DNA of 64,000 nucleotides, from assembly GCA_002368155.1 (NCBI GenBank), contig AP018180.1, positions 6,752,561 to 6,816,560 of the forward strand. Reading direction: 5' to 3'. This DNA comes from Nostoc carneum NIES-2107. GTDB taxonomy: Bacteria; Cyanobacteriota; Cyanobacteriia; Cyanobacteriales; Nostocaceae. The stretch's first letter is position 1. Each line of letters begins with the position of its first letter. Below the pieces are notes generated by a model. It saw only the letters and a program-made list of their open reading frames with translations. It made no database searches and had not been told where the DNA came from. Position numbers and translations under genes: made by a program. This document shows, piece by piece, positions 34,292 through 44,270 of this stretch.

Positions 34292-35854
34292 TTAGGAATC
34301 GGAACTCTGTTTACCTTCAAAACTTTTGACTATGCGAGAAAGTTCCGCCTTTTCATCGATACTAACGCGGGTAGGAGCACCACTAACAATTCTTTCATAA
34401 TTCCGGAAAGAATCTTTAATATCTGGGCCGGCAGCAGTTATATTGTACTCGCGGATACCCTTGTCATGCCAAGAACCCCGCATTTTGAATACATTAATTG
34501 CCCGGGACATTTCTCCACGAATTTCTACATACTGTAACATCAAAATTGTGTCAGTAATCGTGGAAATATGGGAATCTGTAATTGAATGCGACCCCATAAA
34601 TTGGTCAGTTGTATTGGTAAAAAACCCTGTAATTTCTTCTTGTTTTGCGTAACCAGTAACACCAATGACAAACTGTCTAAAGGCATTATTGCTGACTCCT
34701 CTAGCTAAGGCAGAAAGAGAGTCAATAGCAATTCTCGCTGGCTTGAAAACAGCGATTTCTGACTTAATAATTTGCAGATGGTCTTCTAAGCCAGTTGATT
34801 CGGGATAGGTACAGATGATTTTGAGTAAGCCTTGTTTTTCTAATTCCTCAAAATCTATTCCCCAAGAGGAAGCATTTCGAGAAAGCTGGGCACGCGATTC
34901 CTCGTAAGCAAATAATATCGCTTGTTCGCCATTGAGGCAGCCATCTTGAATAAATTTGCTGACTAATAATGTTTTACCAGTACCTGTGGCTCCTGTGGCT
35001 AAAATAATCGAATCTTTAAAGAAGCCACCACCACACATTTCATCCAAGGTTTTCACCCCAGAAGATACCCGTACATTAGAAGACCTTTGTGTCAAGCGCA
35101 TTGCTCCCAATGGGAAAATATTCACTCCTTCATTGGTAATGGTAAAAGGATATTCACCTTTCATATGAGTTGTACCGCGCAATTTCAAAATTTCAATGGT
35201 GCGGCGGCGGCGTTCTCCTTCTAAAACGTTGCGAACTATGACAACGTTATCAGAAACAAATTCTTCCACTCCAAAAGAAGCGACTGGCCCATATTCTTCG
35301 CTACGTTCAGTAGTAATCACAGTCGTGACACTCAGCTGTTTGAGACGGGCGACTAGACGAAATATCTCGCGTCGCACTACTCCCATTGCTTCATACTGCT
35401 GAAATACCGCTGTGATGGAGTCAATTGATACGCGTTTGGCTTTGTATTTGCGAATTGCATATTGCAACCGCTCAATCAAGGCTGAGAGGTCAAAGTTACC
35501 TACAATATCTTGACCTTCAGGATCGGGTGAAGCATCGAGAATAAATAATTTACCCTCGTCTATTAAACGTTGCAAATTCCACCCAAAAATATGGGCATTT
35601 TTAATAATGTCGCTAGGGGATTCTTCAAAGGTGACAAATACCCCAGGATCATCAAAGAATGTGATACCGTTATAAAGAAATTGTAGAGATAATAAAGTTT
35701 TCCCGGTGCCAGAGGTGCCACTGACTAAGGTAGTTCGCCCAATAGGTAAACCACCATGACTGATATCGTCAAAGCCCTCTATCATTGTGCGGATTTTTTC
35801 TACACCCCCAATTAACGGTGTTACGCTTTGCTCTGGCTGGTCTTTTTCAATCAT
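34292..35854 (-). CDS. kaiC: Circadian clock ATPase/kinase KaiC
   Basis: A 520-residue double-domain RecA-like clock protein that autophosphorylates on a ~24 h cycle. CI Walker A SGTSGTGKTLLS with Glu77/78; CII Walker A GATGTGKTLLVS with its own EE pair in FAYEESRAQL. The phosphorylation sites are Ser431 and Thr432 in DSHISTITDT, at the same numbers as in Synechococcus. The length equals the reference 519. Both domains look functional. It follows kaiB by 284 bases without overlap, so kaiC may have its own promoter. Confidence 0.97.
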   Translation of the reverse strand: MIEKDQPEQSVTPLIGGVEKIRTMIEGFDDISHGGLPIGRTTLVSGTSGTGKTLLSLQFLYNGITFFDDPGVFVTFEESPSDIIKNAHIFGWNLQRLIDEGKLFILDASPDPEGQDIVGNFDLSALIERLQYAIRKYKAKRVSIDSITAVFQQYEAMGVVRREIFRLVARLKQLSVTTVITTERSEEYGPVASFGVEEFVSDNVVIVRNVLEGERRRRTIEILKLRGTTHMKGEYPFTITNEGVNIFPLGAMRLTQRSSNVRVSSGVKTLDEMCGGGFFKDSIILATGATGTGKTLLVSKFIQDGCLNGEQAILFAYEESRAQLSRNASSWGIDFEELEKQGLLKIICTYPESTGLEDHLQIIKSEIAVFKPARIAIDSLSALARGVSNNAFRQFVIGVTGYAKQEEITGFFTNTTDQFMGSHSITDSHISTITDTILMLQYVEIRGEMSRAINVFKMRGSWHDKGIREYNITAAGPDIKDSFRNYERIVSGAPTRVSIDEKAELSRIVKSFEGKQSSDS

Positions 35855-36138
35855 TGCTTGTTAAAAAAGGGGTATCTACCCAGGTTTTATGTGACTAATG
35901 TTTGGAAGATTACATCAAAATTTTTACGCTGAGAAGCTTAAATATTTTACTAAAGAAGCTGAAAGTGTAAAGGATAAACGATACAGAGGGCTGAAGTTTC
36001 AAGGATCAAGTAAAACCTGACTATAATACTTCACGACTGATAGACGATAAAATCCGATTTTTTTCAGATTCTTTAGTCATTGATCCCTGATGATTTGGGA
36101 AAACAGATAATTTCATAGTTGATAGTTCATATTTCCCT

Positions 36139-36453
36139 TTACTCTTCCCAACCTTCTTCACTTAGTTCTTCATATAGTAAATCTAATCCAATCAATACTC
36201 TTTCTCTGTCTGAAAGGTCACCAATAATTTTCCGCACAGGTGGGGGTAAAATTTTAGATAATGTGGGTGTGGCTAATATTTTATCCTCTTCTGCTAGTTG
36301 GGGGCTTTTTAAAACATCGATCACTTTCAAAGCATAAACACCTTGAAATTCTTGTTCTAAAATATCTTTTAGTGTTTTTAATGCCCGTACTGAGTTAGGT
36401 GTGTTTCCAGCTACATAAAGCTTGAGAACATAGGTCTTTCGTGCTTTATTCAT
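36139..36453 (-). CDS. kaiB: Circadian clock protein KaiB
   Basis: A 104-residue fold-switching protein with a thioredoxin-like start ([23 protein letters not shown]) and the highly conserved middle [28 protein letters not shown]. It binds the phosphorylated KaiC CI ring and sequesters KaiA. The acidic C-terminus ([10 protein letters not shown]) is typical of the clock version rather than KaiB-like paralogues. About 105 bases separate it from kaiA upstream, 284 from kaiC downstream. Confidence 0.97.
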   Translation of the reverse strand: MNKARKTYVLKLYVAGNTPNSVRALKTLKDILEQEFQGVYALKVIDVLKSPQLAEEDKILATPTLSKILPPPVRKIIGDLSDRERVLIGLDLLYEELSEEGWEE

Positions 36454-36558
36454 ATAAGGTACAGGCTAAACTTGAGGCTAGAAAGATAAGAGGTGTTCGC
36501 GCATTGAGAGGTAGTCATAGCAGCTGCTTTTGGCCAGCATAACTTCAATACATTTACT

Positions 36559-36864
36559 TTATTTATATATCGAACATCTATAAGTTTCACACAAGTGAGC
36601 CAGAATATCTATTAATGCCAGTCGATAATCGAGTAATGTTTCATCACTTCTTCCTTCTAATCTTAACTGTTTGGAAAATTCGTCAATTAATTCCATGTGC
36701 ATTTCTATGATTTGGGGCACAGGAATATTAGCACAAAATACTGCATTGATGAATTTATCAATCTTTTCTTTTAGAGTTTGTTCTGTGGTAAAGTAGTATA
36801 TAAGTATTTCTCGGTAATCAGATTTAATCTCTCGCAACAACTGTTCTCGCTCGTGTGCATCCAT
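36559..36864 (-). CDS. kaiA: Circadian clock protein KaiA, short form
   Basis: A 101-residue KaiA consisting of only the C-terminal four-helix domain that dimerises, binds the KaiC tail and stimulates its kinase. Nearly all recognised sequence is here: DYREILIYYF, FINAVFCANIPVPQIIEMHMELIDEF, LEGRSDETLLDYRLALIDILAHLCE. Length matches the ~102-residue KaiA of Anabaena; the 284-residue Synechococcus protein has an N-terminal pseudo-receiver. The frame stays open upstream to 37170 (TTG) for another 102 codons, and the last ~20 of these resemble the KaiA linker, so the true start is not certain. No strong ribosome site precedes ATG 36864. Confidence 0.92.
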   Translation of the reverse strand: MDAHEREQLLREIKSDYREILIYYFTTEQTLKEKIDKFINAVFCANIPVPQIIEMHMELIDEFSKQLRLEGRSDETLLDYRLALIDILAHLCETYRCSIYK

Positions 36865-37170
36865 CTGTTGAAACAATTTCTGGTGTTTTTCTTTATAAGA
36901 TGCAAATCCATAGCAATATTTTGCAAGGAAGTTTTCATTATTGTTGGGTAGTAAGCCCTTTATTAAAAAATTTATATTAAAAGTATCAATTAAGGTAAAA
37001 GGTGAGAGCAAAAACTTGTTATTTGAAATTGTATTCGGCAAGTTACATATCCACCCAACCGATTTGGGCGCAATAACTAAGGTTGATAGATAATATAAAG
37101 TTTTTTTAATATGCAGTGGGAGAATTATTATTGGTAATAACATTTGTGTTTGGTCTATACGTATCCTCAA

Positions 37171-37811
37171 GCGCCTTGAGCAATTTTAGCGAGATTATTT
37201 ATCCTGAAAAACAGTTCTAGGCTCAAGTTAGGTGTGAATTTAACTGATTAGTACCCATCAACAGGAGAATTTGTGTCAGCCCAAGAGCGGGGCACTAAAA
37301 GGACTAATGCAGTTATTGAGCCGTAAGACTTAGTAACTTGTTGATGCTGTGTTTCTCAAAGAGGGCATTGTTTAGTCGATGACCATCATGATGTATATCT
37401 ATCCAATTAAGGATCTTTTGTTTCGCTCCTTGATAAGATACTTAAACGAACTTAACGGATTGTCGCATTCTAAATCATTATAATTCCTCAAGGTTCTAAA
37501 GCGAATCTTTAGAGCCATAATTGTTTTAGCTAATTGCGATCAAGGAGGATTTTTAACACCAGTCATAATACTGGTTAGAATATTAGTCCGCAGTGAAATG
37601 CAAAAAAGGGAAATGCCACAGACACGAACATGAGTATAGGTAACAAGTGTCAATCAGGGCAACGCCCATAGTTCAATGGCATTGAAATTGTCACCAGAAT
37701 TCTTTATTAGAGTCTTCTTTCAGAGATATTGCTTCAGGTCTGAGCGTCATCTGCCCCAAAGCTAATGGTAAGACCAGAGGCTTCCTCAGGAAGAACAACC
37801 ACCGAAGCCGT
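37171..37811. other. Divergent intergenic region between kaiA and the kinase
   Basis: 641 bases carrying both promoters. Two hairpins stand out: 37492-37516 (GGTTCTAAAG, loop, CTTTAGAGCC, with one G-T pair) and 37559-37574 (CCAGT / ACTGG). Between them, 37542-37549, is a perfect AAGGAGGA with no start codon nearby. No gene or mobile element was recognised. Confidence 0.5.
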
Positions 37812-40800
37812 ATGTCAATGCTACAGTACCCGCTTTATGACTTTCTAGCAACCGTACCCATCTGCATAGAAACAAGTACTCTGGCAATGGTGCTGGAGAT
37901 TTTTGAGAAAGAGCAGTGCGATCGCGTGGTAGTGGTAAATCAGCAGCAATGCCCAGTTGGATTGCTGCACTCTGCCAGATGTATTCAAAAACTGTTGGCA
38001 GCAGTGGGAGGCGATCGCCTCAATGTTCAACAACCAATTACAAATTTCGCTTTATCATTAATTGAACCAATACAAACCATACCAGCTGTTGAGCGCGTAG
38101 AGCAATTTGCCTTGTTTTTGCGCTATCAACAAACTCAAATTAATCACAATAATTTTAATTGGGCGCTCATCGATCCTGATGGCAAATTTGTGGGTTTGCT
38201 AGATAGCTCGCGGCTATTGGCATTATTAGCGCGTCAGCAAGTGGCAATTTCTGAGCATGAAGATGACATCAGAGAAGATGTTGCCACGCAATCACCGCTA
38301 CAGCTACCAAATCAACACCAAACACCAGTTTATCAGCCAATAGTGCAATTGTTAGAACGATTGCCTTGGCCTTTGATGTTGCAAACTGGTACCGGAGAGG
38401 TAGTAACCCAAAATCCAGCGTGGTGGCAACAATTGGGGATATTGAAAGATCCAGAAGCAGTCAGGCGACAAGTGGAGAGGATACTCACCCCCAGCAGAGT
38501 GAAACAGCCAGAATATGTCATCCCCCAAGTCAATCAGCGCTATCCCTCTGCCGGGGATCGTGCTTATAGTCAAGAAGAGCAAGCCATACCGATCCAATTG
38601 CAGGTGGATAACAATAGCTTATCTCTGAGAAGAGAAACTATGACACCAAAGCGCAAACTAGGATCTGAAGCTGCTACTCCTAACTTTTTGAGAGAAGGCT
38701 TGTCTGGCAACTTACCGTCTAACTCATTATCTACAAACAACCTGCACGAGCAACAGAATTCTCCAGATGCATCATCCAGCCAATGCTTCTGGGACAGCCA
38801 AATGGGTACTTGCACCTGCATTGTTGAAGTGCAAAATGGTCAAGAACGAGTATGGCAATTTGCCAAAATCCCTTTAGATACTCCAGAGTTAAAAGTTTTA
38901 AATTCTGATACAGAAATTACGCTGAGTAATCAAGATTTAAATATTAACACTGATGATTTGTGGTTAGTATTAGCTACTGACGTAACCGAGCAACAGCAGC
39001 TCAGTAAAGAATTAGCAGCTAAAAATGCCGATCTCATTCAATTAAATCGCTTAAAAGATGAGTTTTTAGCTTGTATAAGTCATGAATTAAAAACACCCCT
39101 AACGGCTGTTTTAGGGTTATCACGATTGTTGGTAGATCAGCAATTAGGAGAATTAAACGAACGTCAAGCCCGTTATGCTGGACTAATTCATCAAAGCGGA
39201 CGACATTTGATGAGTGTCGTCAACGATATTTTAGATTTAACCCGGATGGAAACAGGGCAAATGGATCTGACCCTGGCCCCAGTCAATATTCAATCAGTTT
39301 GCGATCGCGCCTTATCCGAAGCCAAAGCCATCCAAAATCAAAGCAGTAAACCGAAAAATACTACCCCATCGCCAGCTAACCGTTCCCGGGAACATCAATT
39401 GAGCATAGTCATTGAACCCGGTTTAGAACAGATGGTGGCAGATGAATTACGCCTAAGGCAAATGTTGGTACACCTGCTTTCCAATGCCTTTAAATTTACG
39501 GAAGAATCTGGAGAAATTGGCTTGCGGGTGAGTCGTTGGGAAGGGTGGATCGCCTTTACTGTTTGGGATACAGGCATCGGTATTCCCGAACACCAGCAAC
39601 ATTTAATCTTTCAAAAATTCCAACAACTGGAAAATCCCCTCACCAGGCAATTTGAAGGCACCGGTTTAGGATTAGTTTTAACTAGAGCCTTAGCTAGACT
39701 GCATGGTGGGGATGTGAGCTTCCTGTCACGGGAAGGTAAAGGCAGTCAATTTACACTGCTGTTACCACCTAGTCCACCCAAAACAGGCTTTTCTGAACAA
39801 GAGGAAGAAAATATAGATTACGCCGATACAGCCAATACCAGGACAATTGGCCGCACCACATCAGCACATCAGCTAGTCAACACAGCTACACCACAAGCAA
39901 CATCCTCGAAAAGGCTGGTATTAGTAGTTGAGGCAGTAGCCCGATATATTGAAGATTTAACCGATCAGCTCAAAGGTTTAGGTTACCGCGTAGTAATTGC
40001 GCGATCAGGCACAGAAGCAGTAGAAAAAGCTCGCCGCTTGCAACCAAAAGCCGTATTCCTAAATCCGTTGCTACCACTGTTATCAGGTTGGGATGTACTC
40101 ACCTTGCTCAAATCTGATGTCGCAACTCGCCACATTCCTTTGATTGTGACAGCAACAGGAGCTGAAAAAGACCAAGCATTCGCTAACAGAGCTGATGGTT
40201 TTTTAAGCTTACCAGTGCAGCATCCAGCCTTGGTACCACTGTTAGAAACTCTCTGTGCGACACCAGCAAATTCGCAATCTGGGTTAGACAGCAATGATCT
40301 GTCTGTCATGAAAACACCGCTGCGAATTTTGCGATTAGTCAATCCAGAATTGGAAACAATTAATCCCTATCCTTCATTGCGAGAACACCGAGTTATCGAA
40401 GTCGATGACTTAGATCAGGCAGAACTTTTAGCAAGAGTTTGGCAGTTCGATGTTGTGTTACTAGATGTAGAAACTCCTGTAGCACAAGCCTACCTGCAAC
40501 AACTCAGCCAGCATCCGCGATTAGCAGCGTTACCATTGGTGACTTGCGATGTTGTAACTACCCTAGCCGCTTCCCAAATCCCTGGATTATCTGTGTTTCC
40601 TTGCTTAACCCCATTGGGCAAAGATAACAGCAATAGCACTACTAAAACCGATGCTTTATTGTCAGTGCTACAAATTGCTTCTGGGATATGTTGTCCACCA
40701 AGTATTTTAGTGGTGGACACCACAATGCTACGTGATTTACCTCAAGGAAGACGTAAATCTGTTAGGAGATATCGTACTGAAAATAACTCTTCATTGAGTA

Positions 40801-41231
40801 ATGAAAACGCTGAACGGGGATCTGAGTGGTTCCAAGCTTTAATTCAATACTTGCAAACAGCTGGCTTAAAAGCCGCAATGAGTAGTGCTTGGTCAGAAGT
40901 ACTGCAACAAATTCGTCATCAAAGCGTTGATTTACTATTAATTTGTTTAGGAGAATCTGCCATAACCAAAGAAATGCTGAAAGCATTAAAAGCATTAGGA
41001 GATTTACCAATTAATTTGCCTCCGATTTTAATACTTAATCGGCAATTAAATTCCTCCAGGGCTAAAGTCCAAGCAGGTAGCGATAAATTGAAAAAGAATG
41101 GATTGGAAACTATAGAAACTGTCGGAAATACAATCTCTGCTCAGATTTTGCCGCGTTCCATCTCAATGGAAGAATTATTAAACGAAGTCAATCAAGCTTT
41201 GGCTCTTGGTCGTAATCATGGGAAAGGATAA
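37812..41231 (+). CDS. CBS-domain hybrid histidine kinase with decayed receivers
   Basis: A 1139-residue signalling protein divergent from kaiA. Residues 1-140 look like CBS repeats; about 165-400 hold a PAS-like region and low-complexity linker; 405-475 is HisKA with phospho-His424 in CISHELKTPL; 535-655 is the ATPase (NAFKF, DTGIGIP, GTGLGL). Then come three receiver-like domains. The first (from 697) has Asn751 at the phospho-acceptor (VFLNPLLP); the second keeps Asp885 (VVLLDVE) but lacks the acidic pair; the third starts ILVVD but has LLLICLGE at the acceptor. No TM segment, so cytosolic. A clock-linked role is inferred only from position. Confidence 0.87.
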   Translation: MSMLQYPLYDFLATVPICIETSTLAMVLEIFEKEQCDRVVVVNQQQCPVGLLHSARCIQKLLAAVGGDRLNVQQPITNFALSLIEPIQTIPAVERVEQFALFLRYQQTQINHNNFNWALIDPDGKFVGLLDSSRLLALLARQQVAISEHEDDIREDVATQSPLQLPNQHQTPVYQPIVQLLERLPWPLMLQTGTGEVVTQNPAWWQQLGILKDPEAVRRQVERILTPSRVKQPEYVIPQVNQRYPSAGDRAYSQEEQAIPIQLQVDNNSLSLRRETMTPKRKLGSEAATPNFLREGLSGNLPSNSLSTNNLHEQQNSPDASSSQCFWDSQMGTCTCIVEVQNGQERVWQFAKIPLDTPELKVLNSDTEITLSNQDLNINTDDLWLVLATDVTEQQQLSKELAAKNADLIQLNRLKDEFLACISHELKTPLTAVLGLSRLLVDQQLGELNERQARYAGLIHQSGRHLMSVVNDILDLTRMETGQMDLTLAPVNIQSVCDRALSEAKAIQNQSSKPKNTTPSPANRSREHQLSIVIEPGLEQMVADELRLRQMLVHLLSNAFKFTEESGEIGLRVSRWEGWIAFTVWDTGIGIPEHQQHLIFQKFQQLENPLTRQFEGTGLGLVLTRALARLHGGDVSFLSREGKGSQFTLLLPPSPPKTGFSEQEEENIDYADTANTRTIGRTTSAHQLVNTATPQATSSKRLVLVVEAVARYIEDLTDQLKGLGYRVVIARSGTEAVEKARRLQPKAVFLNPLLPLLSGWDVLTLLKSDVATRHIPLIVTATGAEKDQAFANRADGFLSLPVQHPALVPLLETLCATPANSQSGLDSNDLSVMKTPLRILRLVNPELETINPYPSLREHRVIEVDDLDQAELLARVWQFDVVLLDVETPVAQAYLQQLSQHPRLAALPLVTCDVVTTLAASQIPGLSVFPCLTPLGKDNSNSTTKTDALLSVLQIASGICCPPSILVVDTTMLRDLPQGRRKSVRRYRTENNSSLSNENAERGSEWFQALIQYLQTAGLKAAMSSAWSEVLQQIRHQSVDLLLICLGESAITKEMLKALKALGDLPINLPPILILNRQLNSSRAKVQAGSDKLKKNGLETIETVGNTISAQILPRSISMEELLNEVNQALALGRNHGKG

Positions 41232-41320
41232 TAAGTAATTACTAATTCGTAATGCTTAATTCGTAATTAATACTAGTTGAAAACGACAACAGAATAATAA
41301 TTATTTAGAGAGAGATGGCG

Positions 41321-41341
41321 CGTTACGCTATCGCTAACGCA
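41321..41341. repeat. Short inverted repeat, GCGTTA/TAACGC family
   Basis: GCGTTACGCTATCGCTAACGC, 18 bases within a dispersed GCGTTAGCG-type repeat also seen at 56970-57000. It lies in the 190-base gap between convergent kinase and pdxA genes and could help terminate either. Confidence 0.65.
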
Positions 41342-41422
41342 CCCTACTTTATAAATCATCTCTGATTTTCCCTGTTTGCCCAAAGTATATGCTTTTGCTG
41401 ATTGAGGTTTGATGATTTGCTT

Positions 41423-42523
41423 TTACGCGTTGCTCAATTGTTTCGCGAGTCTTTGACTAACTAACTCTGCTGCTAACTCAATCGCGGCTTTCATACTTGT
41501 AGCATCAGCAATTCCCTTATCAGCAATATCAAAGGCTGTGCCATGATCGGGTGATGTTCTGACAAAAGGTAAACCTATTGTCGTATTCACTGCACGGTCA
41601 AATGCCATTAACTTGACAGGAATTAAGCCTTGGTCGTGGTAAAGTGCCAAGTAGCCATCAGCAGGGTTTTGGTTTTGACTATTGCCATACCAAGCTTGAC
41701 CAGGTTTAACCCACATCGTATCTGGTGGTATTGGCCCTTCTAACTGCAAATTTGAGCGATTTTGGCGTTCTTGCTCTAACCAAGGAATTAGCCAATCTAT
41801 TTCTTCAGTTCCTAATTGTCCTTGTTCGCCACTGTGGGGATTTAAACCCGCGATCGCAATTCTCCCGTTCTCTATGCCAAAATCTTTTTCTAAACACTCC
41901 ACTAGCAAATCTAACTTCTTGCTGAGTAACTGTGGTGTTAACGTATCTGCTACTTTACGTAAAGGTATATGTGTAGTAGCAAGCAAAGCGCGGAGCGTCC
42001 AACCAGTATAAGGCGATCGCGCTACAAATAACATCCCAAAGCGCTCAACACCAGATTTTTCGGCTAAAAGTTCTGTTTGCCCTGGATAATTGTAACCTGC
42101 AGCCTTCCAAGCTGATTTAGCGATTGGGGCAGTGACGATACCATCAAATTTACCAGCTAGGGTTTGGGCGATCGCATATTCCATATAGGCAAAACTAGCC
42201 GCACCACTTGCCTGGTTACCTCTACCAATGATAATTTCAGCTTGAATTTCCTTTGGTAATGGCACATCAATAATCGACAATTCGGCAGGATTCGCTAAAG
42301 GAACGAGATTATCAGTTAAACGCAACAATTTTGTGTGAGTCTGTACCAATAAATCTAAGCTACCTACAACTGTGACATGAAAGTTTTGGCGAATATCTTG
42401 ATCAGCCAAAGCCTTCAAAATCACCTCTGGCCCAATTCCCGCAGGATCTCCCAATGTCAAGGCCAAGCGCGGGCGATTTGCTAAAGATGAATTTCCCACC
42501 TGATTTTGATTAACTTGATACAT
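41423..42523 (-). CDS. pdxA: 4-hydroxythreonine-4-phosphate dehydrogenase
   Basis: A 366-residue NAD-dependent, metal-requiring enzyme of the DXP-dependent vitamin B6 pathway. Conserved: [15 protein letters not shown] at the N-terminus, [11 protein letters not shown] region, [12 protein letters not shown] (metal-binding His), and [15 protein letters not shown]-type ending ([16 protein letters not shown]). ATG 42523 gives the expected N-terminus; the frame is open for 50 more codons but those are not family sequence. It stands alone; petM is divergent. Confidence 0.95.
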   Translation of the reverse strand: MYQVNQNQVGNSSLANRPRLALTLGDPAGIGPEVILKALADQDIRQNFHVTVVGSLDLLVQTHTKLLRLTDNLVPLANPAELSIIDVPLPKEIQAEIIIGRGNQASGAASFAYMEYAIAQTLAGKFDGIVTAPIAKSAWKAAGYNYPGQTELLAEKSGVERFGMLFVARSPYTGWTLRALLATTHIPLRKVADTLTPQLLSKKLDLLVECLEKDFGIENGRIAIAGLNPHSGEQGQLGTEEIDWLIPWLEQERQNRSNLQLEGPIPPDTMWVKPGQAWYGNSQNQNPADGYLALYHDQGLIPVKLMAFDRAVNTTIGLPFVRTSPDHGTAFDIADKGIADATSMKAAIELAAELVSQRLAKQLSNA

Positions 42524-42829
42524 ATATTTAATTAATTTATAGTTTTTTCGATAAATACCAAGCTGATAACACTCCTCGCAAGATAGATTTCTCATAAAAA
42601 GCGACTTCAGCTTTTCTCTGTTGTCCCGCTCATCTCCCTCATCCCCTCTCCAATAGTAGGGTTTAACCCCCAAACTGGTTTAAAATTATTTACACTGGTC
42701 TAATGCAACAGTGGCTGGGATCAAGCTTCTGGTAGACCTAGTTGACTTAAACTTGTTAGCAATCTGATGTCAGCAGGTTTTAACGGCGAGACATATTAAG
42801 TAAACCATTCGCTAAGGAGAATCGCACCA
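42524..42829. other. petM/pdxA divergent promoter region
   Basis: 306 bases, AT-rich, containing the leaders of pdxA (minus) and petM (plus). AAGGAGA at 42814-42820 is the petM ribosome site, nine bases before its ATG. No other element was recognised. Confidence 0.5.
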
Positions 42830-42934
42830 ATGAGCGGTGAAATGTTGAATGCAGCGCTGTTGTCCTTCGGTTTAATCTTCGTAGGTTGGGCCTTAGGTGC
42901 TTTATTACTGAAAATTCAGGGTGCAGACGAATAA
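42830..42934 (+). CDS. petM: Cytochrome b6f subunit 7, PetM
   Basis: A 34-residue single-span subunit of the cytochrome b6f complex in the thylakoid membrane. The sequence [17 protein letters not shown] then [17 protein letters not shown] is a textbook cyanobacterial PetM. AAGGAGA lies nine bases upstream and a strong terminator follows (42990), so it is a complete single-gene transcript. Too short to appear in ordinary ORF lists. Confidence 0.96.
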   Translation: MSGEMLNAALLSFGLIFVGWALGALLLKIQGADE

Positions 42935-42989
42935 TTCTTCTGGAGAACCAATTTTCAGCAGCTAGAGGCTGTTGTCTCTGGCGGAAAAT

Positions 42990-43020
42990 AGCTTGTCCGG
43001 TTTTCGGACAAAGCTTTTTC
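42990..43020 (+). terminator. Intrinsic terminator of petM
   Basis: TTGTCCG, loop GTTTT, CGGACAA, then AGCTTTTTC, about 60 bases after the stop. Confidence 0.85.
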
Positions 43021-43132
43021 TAGTAGCCTGTCTGTATTATTATGTGTTTCTGAAAAAATTGTAAACTTTTGTTTCTTTAACGATTCTGTTAAAATTCTTT
43101 TCATATAAATTTAAAAAATTGTTACAACCCTC

Positions 43133-44131
43133 ATGACTATATTAATCGTCGGTGCTACTGGCACCTTAGGAAGACAAGTGGCTCGTCGTGCTATCGATGA
43201 GGGGTATAAGGTGCGCTGTCTTGTCCGGAGTACCAAAAAAGCTGCTTTTCTTAAAGAGTGGGGTGCAGAACTGGTAGGCGGAGATTTATGTTATCCCGAA
43301 AGCCTTCCCAGAGCATTGGAAGGAGTTACCGCAGTGATTGATGCGGCTACATCTCGTCCCACAGATTCACTGAGCATTAAACAGGTGGACTGGGACGGTA
43401 AGGTAGCATTAATCCAAGCTGCTAAGGCTGCGGGTGTAGAACGCTTTATTTTCTTTTCGATTCTGGAATCTGAGAAGTACCCAGAAGTACCCTTAATGGA
43501 AATTAAGCGTTGTACAGAGCTTTTCCTAGTTGAGTCCGGCTTGAAATATACAATCTTACGCCTAGCTGGATTTATGCAAGGCTTAATCGGTCAATATGGA
43601 ATTCCCATTTTGGAAAACCAACCAGTTTGGGTAACAGGTGAATCTTCTCCTGTCGCCTATATGGATACTCTGGACATTGCTAAGTTTGCGATTCGAGCTT
43701 TGAGTCTACCAGAAACAGAAAAACAAACCTTCCCAGTAGTAGGTACTCGTGCTTGGAGTGCAGAGGAAATTATTGGTGTGTGCGAACGCTTATCTGGCAA
43801 AGAAGCGAGAGTTACAAGAATGCCAATAAATTTACTGCGTACTGTCAGACACTTCCTGCGATTCTTTCAGTGGGGATGGAATGTGGCAGATAGATTGGCA
43901 TTTACAGAAGTTTTAGCTAGTGGTAAACCTCTAAATGCTTCAATGGAACAGGTATACCAAGTCTTTGGGATAGATGCACAACAGACTACCACCCTCGAAA
44001 GCTACTTGCAAGAGTACTTTAGTCGGATTATGAAAAAACTTAAAGAATTAGATTACGAGAAGAAACAAAGTAAAAAGCAGAAATCTAAAAAGACCCCGTT
44101 TAAGCAGTCTTCTAAAGTCAATGGTCAGTAG
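43133..44131 (+). CDS. ycf39: Photosystem II assembly factor Ycf39 (atypical SDR)
   Basis: A 332-residue NmrA-like protein; its chloroplast homologue HCF244 helps D1 synthesis and PSII reaction-centre assembly. The dinucleotide-binding start MTILIVGATGTLGRQVARRA, then VIDAATSRPTD, FFSILESEKYPEVPLMEIK and LRLAGFMQGLIGQY are as in Ycf39. The catalytic YxxxK is absent, as usual here, so it is probably a binding factor rather than an enzyme. A lysine-rich tail (about 305-330) extends the family length slightly. Its promoter lies in the 112-base gap after the petM terminator. Confidence 0.93.
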   Translation: MTILIVGATGTLGRQVARRAIDEGYKVRCLVRSTKKAAFLKEWGAELVGGDLCYPESLPRALEGVTAVIDAATSRPTDSLSIKQVDWDGKVALIQAAKAAGVERFIFFSILESEKYPEVPLMEIKRCTELFLVESGLKYTILRLAGFMQGLIGQYGIPILENQPVWVTGESSPVAYMDTLDIAKFAIRALSLPETEKQTFPVVGTRAWSAEEIIGVCERLSGKEARVTRMPINLLRTVRHFLRFFQWGWNVADRLAFTEVLASGKPLNASMEQVYQVFGIDAQQTTTLESYLQEYFSRIMKKLKELDYEKKQSKKQKSKKTPFKQSSKVNGQ

Positions 44132-44270
44132 TTAACGATCAACTTTAAGATAGATATTACACTTTTGACTGTGGACTTTTGACTTTTGACTTAAAACTCA
44201 TGACTACATGGTCAAAAATGTGTAACGATTAGCATAATATAGAGCATCGCCTAAACTTGGATATTTGAGT

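Noticed and set aside
36865-37170. Long KaiA starting at TTG 37170
   Set aside because: Most of the upstream peptide is AT-driven and not conserved sequence; the known short KaiA of Nostocales starts near ATG 36864. Linker similarity is kept as a finding only.
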